From contig VBJR01000338.1 in NCBI GenBank assembly GCA_005880175.1, positions 1 to 7,850 on the forward strand: a DNA stretch of 7,850 nt. The letters are read 5' to 3'. Positions 1 through 4,963 of the stretch are shown piece by piece; the first letter of the stretch is position 1; each line of letters opens with the position of its first letter. Made by a program: the position numbers and the translations under genes. The stretch is from Chloroflexota bacterium (GTDB lineage: Bacteria > Chloroflexota > Dormibacteria > Dormibacterales > Dormibacteraceae). The notes beneath the pieces are model-generated. The model was not told the origin of the DNA. It saw only the letters and a program-made list of their open reading frames with translations, and searched no databases.

Positions 1-1695
1 CTGAGCACGGTCCGGAACATCACCCAGCAGCTGATCCAGGAGCGGATGACGCTCCAGGTCCAGCTGATGGTGATGCAGCACGCCGCCGTCCTCGACCTCC
101 CGTTCTTCGAGGAGTCGGAGTCGTACGACCTGCTCCGCCGTGCCCAGCAGGACGCGGCCACGCGGCCGCTCATGATGGTCCAGGCCGCGTTCGGGCTCAT
201 CCAGACCATCATCACGTTCGCCACGATGGTGGCCCTGCTGCTCTCGCTCCAGTGGATCCTGGCGGTGGTGGCCCTGCTCTCGCCCGTCCCCGCCTTCATC
301 GCGGACGCCCGCTACGGCTGGCGCGGCTTCAACCTCTCCCGCTGGGCCTCGCCGCTGCGGCGCCGCATGCAGTACCTGACGACGCTGGTCACGACCGACA
401 CGTACGCCAAGGAAGTCAAGCTGTTCAGCCTCGGCGACTACTTCATCGGGCGGTTCAAGCTACTGTCCCGGACGTACTACGACCGCCAGCGGCGCCTGAT
501 CACCGCCCGCTACGTCGTCGGGTTCCTGTGGAGCTCGATCACGACGCTGGCCGGATCGGCGACGTACCTGTACGTCGCGCTGCAGGCGGTCAACCGGGTC
601 CTGTCGCTGGGCGACCTGACGCTGTACACGCAGGCGGCGTCGTCCGTGCAGAGCTCGATCCAGGGCATCCTGAGCGGGTTCAGCAGCCTGTACGAGCACA
701 ACCTGTACCTCAGCAACCTGTACGAGCTGCTGGAGACGCCCGCGCGCATCAAGGCTCCGGAGCATCCGGTGCCGCTGCCCGACCCGGTCCGCGGCGAGGT
801 CGTGTTCGACCACGTGTCGTTCAACTACCCGGGCAGCGGCGTGCAGGCGCTGACCGACGTCAGCTTCACGATCGCGCCGGGCGAGACGATCGCGATCGTC
901 GGCCGCAACGGCGCGGGCAAGACGACGCTGATCAAGCTGCTCTGCCGGCTGTACGACCCCACGGAGGGCCGCATCCTGCTCGACGGCATCGACATCCGCG
1001 AGCTCGACCCCGAGCGGCTGCGCTCGACGATCGGGGCGATGTTCCAGGACTTCGTCGCGTACCAGGCGACCGCCTCCGAGAACATCGGCCTCGGCGACCT
1101 CCCCGGCCTGGAGAACCGGGTCGCGATCGAGGAGGCGGCGCGCAAGGGCGGCGCCGACACGCTGATCGCCGGGCTGCCGTTCGGCTACGACACCCCGCTC
1201 GGCAAGTGGTTCGACCACGGCGCCAACCTGTCGGGCGGCGAGTGGCAGAAGGTGGCGCTCGGCCGGGCGTTCATGCGCGAGGCGCGCATCCTGGTCCTCG
1301 ACGAGCCCACGTCCGCGCTCGACGCGCAGGCCGAGTACGAGCTGTTCGAGCGCCTGCGCCAGCTCAGCGAGGGCCGGACGGCGGTGTACATCTCGCACCG
1401 CTTCTCGACGGTCCGGCAGGCCGACCGCATCCTCTTCTTCGAGCGCGGGCGGCTGGTCGAGGAGGGCACGCACGACGAGCTGATGGCGCTGGGCGGCCGC
1501 TACGCGCGCCTGTTCACGCTGCAGGCGTCGGCGTACACGGGCGAGCAGGTCGACCCGTCGCTGTTCGACCTGGACGGGGACGGCGCCAATGGCGCGGACG
1601 GCGCCGCCAATGGGCGCGAGCAGCAGGTCCGTAAAGTGCGTATGCGCCGGGGTCCGCCCGGCACCGGCAAGGACACCGTGATCCTCGAATCGTGA
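1..1695 (+). CDS. ABC exporter, fused membrane and ATPase domains (5' partial)
   Basis: The reading frame is open from base 1, so the N-terminus lies outside the window; the first internal ATG is at 46 but is not a credible start. About 564 residues are visible, against roughly 600 for a usual half-transporter of this type. The visible membrane domain begins in the cytoplasmic loop after TM2 (residues resembling LDLPFFEE) and contains hydrophobic segments around 190-290 and 510-590. The ATPase domain starts near 800 and is complete: Walker A GRNGAGKTT (901-927), Q-loop Gln (1045-1047), signature LSGGEWQ (1228-1248), Walker B ILVLDEP (1288-1308) with catalytic Glu, and H-loop His (1396-1398). 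It should hydrolyse ATP and export a substrate as a dimer; the substrate cannot be read from the sequence. The C-terminal tail (about 1560-1692) is a low-complexity, Gly/Asp/Asn-rich then basic extension. The stop overlaps the next gene's start. Confidence 0.93.
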   Translation: MSTVRNITQQLIQERMTLQVQLMVMQHAAVLDLPFFEESESYDLLRRAQQDAATRPLMMVQAAFGLIQTIITFATMVALLLSLQWILAVVALLSPVPAFIADARYGWRGFNLSRWASPLRRRMQYLTTLVTTDTYAKEVKLFSLGDYFIGRFKLLSRTYYDRQRRLITARYVVGFLWSSITTLAGSATYLYVALQAVNRVLSLGDLTLYTQAASSVQSSIQGILSGFSSLYEHNLYLSNLYELLETPARIKAPEHPVPLPDPVRGEVVFDHVSFNYPGSGVQALTDVSFTIAPGETIAIVGRNGAGKTTLIKLLCRLYDPTEGRILLDGIDIRELDPERLRSTIGAMFQDFVAYQATASENIGLGDLPGLENRVAIEEAARKGGADTLIAGLPFGYDTPLGKWFDHGANLSGGEWQKVALGRAFMREARILVLDEPTSALDAQAEYELFERLRQLSEGRTAVYISHRFSTVRQADRILFFERGRLVEEGTHDELMALGGRYARLFTLQASAYTGEQVDPSLFDLDGDGANGADGAANGREQQVRKVRMRRGPPGTGKDTVILES

Positions 1696-2090
1696 GCGAA
1701 CCGGCCACCGTCTACGAGGCGGCCGGCGGCGAGGCGACGTTCACCAGACTGGTCGACCGCTTCTACGCCGGCGTGGAGGGCGACCCGCTGCTGCGGGCGC
1801 TCTATCCGCGCGACCCCGAGCAGTTCGCCGCGGCGGGCGAGCACCTGCGCCTCTTCCTGATCCAGTACTGGGGCGGCCCGGGCTGGTACGGCGAGCAGCG
1901 CGGCCACCCCCGCCTGCGGATGCGCCACGCGCCGTTCTCCATCGGGCGCCCGGAGCGCGACGCGTGGATGGGGCACATGCGGGCGGCGGTGGACTCGCTG
2001 GAGCTGCCGGCGCCGGTCCGCGACGCGTTCCTGGAGTACTTCGAGAACGCCGCGACCGCGATGATGAACCGCGGCGGGTTCCCCTTCTAG
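1692..2090 (+). CDS. glbO: Group II truncated haemoglobin (GlbO/trHbO type)
   Basis: A 132-residue protein with the full hallmarks of group II 2-on-2 globins, closely patterned on mycobacterial GlbO, which binds O2 and is linked to O2/NO/peroxide chemistry near the membrane. Visible key residues are Tyr25 (B10), Tyr38 (CD1), the family blocks QYWGGP (58-63) and RGHPRLRMRH (70-79), proximal haem ligand His79 (F8), and Trp92 (G8), the residue specific to group II. The length is normal for the family. The start is GTG at 1692, overlapping the TGA of the exporter by four bases (GTGA), and no good Shine-Dalgarno sequence lies at normal spacing (an AAGGA is about 18 nt upstream). Translation is therefore probably coupled to the exporter and the two genes co-transcribed. 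The functional link between exporter and globin is unknown. The family call is very secure; the physiological role is inference. Confidence 0.96.
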   Translation: MSEPATVYEAAGGEATFTRLVDRFYAGVEGDPLLRALYPRDPEQFAAAGEHLRLFLIQYWGGPGWYGEQRGHPRLRMRHAPFSIGRPERDAWMGHMRAAVDSLELPAPVRDAFLEYFENAATAMMNRGGFPF

Positions 2091-2165
2091 GGAGCTGCTG
2101 AACACCGGGACAGCCCTGGAGACCAGCGCGATGAAGGCCCGTCAGCTGGCCCCAACCGCCTTCGT

Positions 2166-2185
2166 CCCGCCCGCTTCCAGGCGGG
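2166..2185. terminator. Small hairpin after glbO
   Basis: A 6-bp stem, CCCGCC (2166-2171) and GGCGGG (2180-2185), with an 8-nt loop; an alternative 5-bp pairing with a 6-nt loop uses 2170-2174 and 2181-2185. It lies 76 bases after the globin stop with no T-tract. It may help end the exporter-globin transcript, but it is much weaker than the hairpin at 2229-2252. Confidence 0.3.
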
Positions 2186-2228
2186 CCGCGAAGTTCAGCC
2201 GCTTTCCAGGCACGACGCGCCGCTGAAA

Positions 2229-2252
2229 CCGCCGGCCCCGAAGGGCCGGCGG
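2229..2252. terminator. Bidirectional hairpin between convergent genes
   Basis: A perfect 10-bp GC stem (CCGCCGGCCC paired with GGGCCGGCGG) closed by a CGAA tetraloop, in the 181-base gap between the convergent globin and UspA-like genes. Read on the minus strand the stem is followed by GGTTTC, giving a short T-run; on the plus strand there is none. The position and symmetry suit a terminator for both operons, more convincingly for the minus-strand one. The rest of 2091-2271 shows no gene. Confidence 0.65.
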
Positions 2253-2271
2253 CGAGCAGCAGCGCTGAAGA

Positions 2272-2733
2272 TCAGCTCGTGAGCTCGCGGGCGGGCGCCG
2301 GCTCGGCGGCCGGCGCCTTCGCTACCGCGACGTGGATCACCCGGTGCCGCGGGCAGTTGCGGCGGACGCGGCTGATCACGTCCATGCCGAGCCAGCGCGA
2401 CCTCCCGGGCGGCAGGGTCGAGACCACGATGGCAGCGAAGCGCCCGCCCGCGTGGAGCTCGTCCTCGATGGCGGCCATCGGGTCCGGGTCCGCCGGGCGC
2501 GCGTCCACCACGCGCAGCCCATGCGCCTCGAGACCCTGCCGGGCCGCGTCCGCGTGGCGCAGCGCCACGTCGTGTGTCTCCCCCCTTTCCCACACGAGGA
2601 GGTTCACCACCGGCGTCGCCGGCACGATCAGCACGAACTCGGCCGCCGGATCGTCTCGCGCCAGGTCGACGGCGGCCTGGCGCAGCTCCTCGCTCTGCGC
2701 CGTCTGGTGCGCAACCAACAGGTACCGCGCCAT
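2272..2733 (-). CDS. UspA-like universal stress family protein
   Basis: A 153-residue soluble protein. The first strand (RYLLVAHQT, residues 3-11), the long middle and the C-terminal block AIVVSTLPPGRSRWLG (101-116) followed by HRVIHVAV (130-137) fit the Rossmann-like Usp fold. The usual Usp nucleotide-binding glycine motif (G-x2-G-x9-G-S/T) is replaced by STLPPGRSRW, a version I associate with a divergent actinobacterial subgroup, so ATP binding cannot be assumed. The ATG start is supported by a strong Shine-Dalgarno, AAAGGGGGGAG (2740-2750), six bases upstream. It is the last gene of a three-gene minus-strand operon, 36 bp after the cupredoxin gene, and is followed by the 2229-2252 hairpin. 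The tail is Ala/Pro-rich. The family call is good; the cellular role (stress signalling, perhaps linked to the envelope proteins upstream) is inference. Confidence 0.82.
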   Translation of the reverse strand: MARYLLVAHQTAQSEELRQAAVDLARDDPAAEFVLIVPATPVVNLLVWERGETHDVALRHADAARQGLEAHGLRVVDARPADPDPMAAIEDELHAGGRFAAIVVSTLPPGRSRWLGMDVISRVRRNCPRHRVIHVAVAKAPAAEPAPARELTS

Positions 2734-2769
2734 CGTTTGCTCCCCCCTTTCTGTACGACGGCCCCTCCG

Positions 2770-3180
2770 TTACTGGACCGTGATCGTTCCCTCCATTCCG
2801 AGCGACTTGTGGGAGTCCACGGAGCACCACATCGTGTACTGGCCGGCCGCCAGCGTGACCGTGAACTGCGCGCTCTGGCCGGCCGCGACGACCGTCGAGC
2901 CGCCGACCTCGGACCCGTCCGAGGACTGCGCCACGTGCATGTCGTGCGGGAACTGGCCGACGTTCGTGACGGTGATGGTGTACGTCCCCGGCTTCAGCGT
3001 GAGCGCGGACGGCGCCAGCGTGTACTCGGTCTCCTTGACGGACACCGAGTTGCCGCTCACGGCCGGCGACGGCGTCGCCCCGCTCCCGCCACCCACGTCG
3101 TTCGCCGTGGTGCCGCCGCCGCACGCGAGCGCGACCGCGAGCACCGCCGGGACGATCAACACCCTCCGGATCGTTCGCAC
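2770..3180 (-). CDS. Cupredoxin-domain lipoprotein (plastocyanin-like, type 1 copper)
   Basis: A 136-residue protein beginning with a lipoprotein signal peptide: RTIRR, a hydrophobic stretch, then ALAC with lipidated Cys20. A low-complexity Gly/Ser/Pro linker (21-45) follows, then one cupredoxin domain (about 46-136). The type 1 copper ligands are all visible: His79 in FPHDMHV (His82 is an alternative), Cys119, His124 and Met129 in WCSVDSHKSLGM. The C-x4-H-x4-M spacing is of the plastocyanin/azurin type. It should be anchored on the outer face of the membrane and carry electrons or bind copper. The GTG at 3180 is chosen because GAGGGGG (3188-3194) lies seven bases upstream and the signal peptide begins there; the frame stays open upstream to 3276, but that part overlaps the preceding gene and looks non-coding. 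Only 13 bp separate it from the histidine-rich lipoprotein gene, and its ribosome site touches that gene's TAG stop. The redox partner is unknown. Confidence 0.92.
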   Translation of the reverse strand: MRTIRRVLIVPAVLAVALACGGGTTANDVGGGSGATPSPAVSGNSVSVKETEYTLAPSALTLKPGTYTITVTNVGQFPHDMHVAQSSDGSEVGGSTVVAAGQSAQFTVTLAAGQYTMWCSVDSHKSLGMEGTITVQ

Positions 3181-3187
3181 CGCGCCG

Positions 3188-3194
3188 CCCCCTC
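3188..3194 (-). promoter_or_regulatory. Ribosome binding site fixing the GTG start of the cupredoxin gene
   Basis: GAGGGGG on the minus strand, seven bases before GTG 3180, and touching the stop codon of the preceding gene at 3194-3196. It decides the start, since the reading frame stays open further upstream, and it suggests termination-reinitiation coupling. Confidence 0.75.
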
Positions 3195-4210
3195 TACGAG
3201 ATGCGCAGCGTGAGCGAGGCGGTGTGCAGCACCCCGGCCACCTGGAACTCGATGAACGCCCGGTACAGCCCGGCACCCGGGAACTCCGCGTGGAAGGTCA
3301 GCGACTTCCCGCCATGGAGCATCGGCGTCGTGCTGGCCGGCCAGCCCTCACGACCGGAACCCGCGTACTCGAGCGGATGCGCGTGGCCGTAGAGGTCGTT
3401 GGACACGTTGAACGCGGTGAAGTGCGCGAACACCGCCAGGTACGGCTCCAGCCCGTTGAACGGCTGGCCCTGGTACGTCACGTGCGCCGGCATGTACATC
3501 ACCGTCCACCCCTTCGGCGCCGACAGGTGGCCGCCGGTCATGGTGGTGATCTTCGCCATGTCGAACGAGATCGTGTAGCCGTCCACGGTCGCCGACGTGG
3601 TCGGCTTCGGCACGATCGACGACAGCGTGTACGGGCCCGGCACCGTGACGGTCCGGCGGAGCACCAGGTGCCCCGGCTCGCCCTCGCCGACGGCCACACC
3701 CTGGAAGTCGCCGACCAGGAAGTCCGCGTACAGCTCGTAGGGGCCCGGCTCCGTCAGCGGCAGGTGGACGGACCACGTGCCGTCGGGCGCGAGCGTCGGA
3801 TGCACGTGGGCGAACCCGGTGAAGTCGTCGCGGATCGCCAGGAAGTGCATGTGCTTGGTCTGGTCCCAGAGGTAGTTCATCTCCGGCTGGCCGTTCGGCT
3901 TCAGGATCCGGAAGTGGTACTCCTGGTCCGGCGGCAGGACCGCCATGTCCGAGTCGAACGTGTAGCCCATCTCCGTCTGGGACAGGCCGATCGTGTTGGG
4001 CGTGGACTCGTGCAGCACCGGCGTCTGGGCGGACCGGGCCGGCCCCGCGTGCTCGGCGGCCGAGGCGGTTCCGACGCCGGAGCAGGATGCAGCCAGCAGC
4101 GGCAGCGCGAACAGGGTGGCGAGACGGCGCCATCGGCTGCGTCCCACTGGGGTGCTCAGTGGCCTCGGCGTGGCCGACTGGGGCGTAGTTGAACGGGGCG
4201 TAGCTGACAT
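3194..4210 (-). CDS. Histidine-rich secreted lipoprotein, putative copper-associated
   Basis: A 338-residue protein from ATG 4210. An unusual N-terminal repeat (residues 2-21, S-x-T-P units) precedes a basic stretch, a hydrophobic segment and the lipobox LLAASC with Cys43. The mature part appears to hold two beta-sandwich-like halves with parallel histidine motifs: HMHF (120-123) and HVHP (135-138) in the first, AHF (262-264) and HAHP (276-279) in the second, with His307 and LHTASLTL (328-335) at the end. Similar secreted proteins of unassigned function are known to me from actinobacteria, but I cannot give a family name. Paired HxH motifs and the adjacent cupredoxin gene suggest extracytoplasmic copper binding, which is inference. 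The start could instead be GTG 4147, which gives a conventional 20-residue signal peptide; ATG 4276 is unlikely because it lies inside the upstream repeat array. ATG 4210 has no clear Shine-Dalgarno but a well-placed -10 just upstream. Confidence 0.85.
   Translation of the reverse strand: MSATPRSTTPQSATPRPLSTPVGRSRWRRLATLFALPLLAASCSGVGTASAAEHAGPARSAQTPVLHESTPNTIGLSQTEMGYTFDSDMAVLPPDQEYHFRILKPNGQPEMNYLWDQTKHMHFLAIRDDFTGFAHVHPTLAPDGTWSVHLPLTEPGPYELYADFLVGDFQGVAVGEGEPGHLVLRRTVTVPGPYTLSSIVPKPTTSATVDGYTISFDMAKITTMTGGHLSAPKGWTVMYMPAHVTYQGQPFNGLEPYLAVFAHFTAFNVSNDLYGHAHPLEYAGSGREGWPASTTPMLHGGKSLTFHAEFPGAGLYRAFIEFQVAGVLHTASLTLRIS
4163..4207 (-). repeat. Three tandem 15-bp in-frame repeats in the lipoprotein gene
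   Basis: Directly after ATG 4210 are three 15-bp units (4207-4193, 4192-4178, 4177-4163), encoding SATPR, STTPQ and SATPR. The first two share ACTACGCCCC/GCTACGCCCC cores. A more degenerate PLSTP follows. The repeats lie before the signal peptide, where they would not be expected in an ordinary lipoprotein, so they may be a young expansion or part of the leader rather than the protein. Confidence 0.7.
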
Positions 4211-4220
4211 GACGCGGTTC

Positions 4221-4248
4221 AGCCTACGAATGCCCGGGGCGAGCGCAA
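4221..4248 (-). promoter_or_regulatory. Candidate promoter of the lipoprotein-cupredoxin-Usp operon
   Basis: On the minus strand, TTGCGC (-35, 4243-4248), a 16-bp spacer and TAGGCT (-10, 4221-4226, fitting the actinobacterial TAnnnT form). The -10 ends 10 bases before ATG 4210, so transcription would start at or within a few bases of the ATG, giving a leaderless mRNA. That accounts for the missing Shine-Dalgarno. The prediction is by eye only. Confidence 0.45.
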
Positions 4249-4254
4249 ACCGTG

Positions 4255-4346
4255 CCAGCCTGCCTGGACAGCGCATGCCAGCCGGGTCCGGAACGGTGTG
4301 CCAGCCTGCCGGTTCTGGGGGGGCCAGCCTGCCTCTTGTTAAGTAG
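4255..4346 (-). repeat. Four direct repeats with exact 23-bp period (operator-like array)
   Basis: The core CCAGCC (plus strand; GGCTGG on the minus strand) starts at 4255, 4278, 4301 and 4324, each exactly 23 bases after the last. Three of the four extend to CCAGCCTGCC, and the base pair before the core is usually TG or GG. A fifth core occurs at 4354, out of register by 7. The array ends six bases upstream of the candidate -35, the place where activators or multi-site repressors bind. No protein-coding use is likely. The sequences between the cores are not conserved, which argues against a simple tandem duplication and for spaced protein-binding sites. Confidence 0.75.
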
Positions 4347-4370
4347 TCGCGATCCAGCCGTGTTAAGTGG
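4337..4370. repeat. Direct repeat TGTTAAGTRG in an AT-richer island
   Basis: TGTTAAGTAG (4337-4346) and TGTTAAGTGG (4361-4370) lie 24 bases apart in a locally AT-rich patch of an otherwise very GC-rich window. On the minus strand each reads ACTTAACA and is followed, after 1 or 7 bases, by GGCTGG, the core of the 23-bp array. They could be regulator sites or part of an upstream promoter; no confident -10/-35 pair could be assigned. Confidence 0.5.
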
Positions 4371-4378
4371 ATGACAAG

Positions 4379-4407
4379 CGGCCGGGGCGCGCGCCGCGCC
4401 CCGGCCG
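4379..4407 (-). terminator. Strong 13-bp perfect hairpin terminator
   Basis: CGGCCGGGGCGCG (4379-4391) pairs perfectly with CGCGCCCCGGCCG (4395-4407) around a CGC loop. It lies 45 bases beyond the stop of the frameshifted gene on the minus strand and before the repeat array of the next operon. Only a weak CTTGTC follows it, so it is of the T-tract-poor type common in high-GC genomes. It marks the boundary between the two minus-strand units. Confidence 0.75.
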
Positions 4408-4452
4408 AGAAGCGGGAGTGATGATCCGTCTCCGGGCAGCCGGGGGCCTCCC

Positions 4453-4898
4453 CTACGGGGTGGCCGTGGGGGAGGGCGAGGGCCTGGCCGCGCCGACGCG
4501 GTCCCAGTTGGGGACGGAAGTAGTCAGCCGCTTGATCGCTTGCTGCTCCTGCGCTTGCGTCATGGTCCCGGCGGTGACCGTCTGGTCGAGCTGGCTCTTG
4601 AGCGCGGCCTCGTACTGGGCCTGGAACTGCGCCTGGGACAGGCCCTTGGCGGTCGCGAGCTGCTGGACGGTCTTCCCGGCCTTGAAGTCCGCGTTGAGCT
4701 GCTTGGCGGTGACGCCCAGGACCTGGGCCTCGGCCTGGGCGCCGGGCTGCCCACGACGGCGGTCGTGCCGGAGTTGGTGGCCTGGACGCCGCCGCTGCCC
4801 AGGTGGGCGCCGAGGGCGAGGCCGCCGCCCAGCAGCGTGAGGCCCCCGATCGCCCCGACCGAGAGCTTGGCGGCGAGGGGGATGCTGGCGAGGTTCAT
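4453..4898 (-). pseudogene. Small membrane-anchored protein gene with a one-base frameshift
   Basis: Two overlapping minus-strand frames each hold half of one plausible protein. The first, from ATG 4898, gives a TM anchor (KLSVGAIGGL through GGGLALGAHL, residues 11-33), a Gly/Ser/Thr linker and ends sensibly at VVGSP near 4743. The second, one base back, continues with GAQAEAQVLGVTAKQLNAD, then an AGKTVQQLA block, a Gln-rich helix and the tail SPSPTATP to TAG 4453. Restoring one C in the CCC run at 4744-4746 (GGG on the plus strand) joins them into a 148-residue protein. The C-terminal part resembles the LGVT-x-x-QL...GKT-x-x-x-LA modules found in many secreted Gram-positive proteins of unknown function. 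No -1 slippery heptamer is seen, so this is a real deletion or a sequencing error rather than evident recoding. Without correction, the first frame runs on to 4560 as improbable Arg/Ser/Pro-rich sequence. No good ribosome site precedes ATG 4898 (GGGGAG ends one base before it). Confidence 0.75.
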
Positions 4899-4963
4899 GC
4901 TCCCCACTCTGGCGATCGGGTGCAAACACCGGGCCAGGCCGGGGTCAGGAGTCTGTAAGCGGT

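Noticed and set aside
1651..1677. P-loop-like GPPGTGKDT as an extra nucleotide-binding site in the exporter tail
   Set aside because: It has no surrounding ATPase fold, only about 10 residues remain to the stop, and the Lys is followed by Asp-Thr rather than Thr/Ser directly. Coincidence in a Gly/Pro-rich tail is more likely.
2279..4192. Very long plus-strand open frame (637 codons) opposite the three-gene operon
   Set aside because: It is rich in Arg, Pro, Thr and Ser without any recognisable domain and lies antisense to three genes with clear motifs and ribosome sites. High GC content keeps antisense frames open.
4211..4276. Longer start (ATG 4276) for the histidine-rich lipoprotein
   Set aside because: It begins within the 23-bp repeat array, has no ribosome site, and adds 22 residues before an already overlong n-region.
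4311..4330. CsoR-type copper operator around the run of seven G (4317-4323)
   Set aside because: CsoR sites have G-tracts with matching C-tracts in a near-palindrome; here the G-run has no symmetric partner.
4255..4346. CRISPR array or replication iterons
   Set aside because: Only 6-10 bases per 23-bp unit are conserved, there are no uniform spacers or cas genes, and no replication initiator gene is nearby. A promoter-proximal operator array fits better.
4560..4929. Programmed -1 ribosomal frameshifting in the small membrane protein gene
   Set aside because: The required shift is -1, but no X-XXY-YYZ heptamer is seen near 4743 and no evident pseudoknot was found by eye. Simple deletion or sequence error is more economical.
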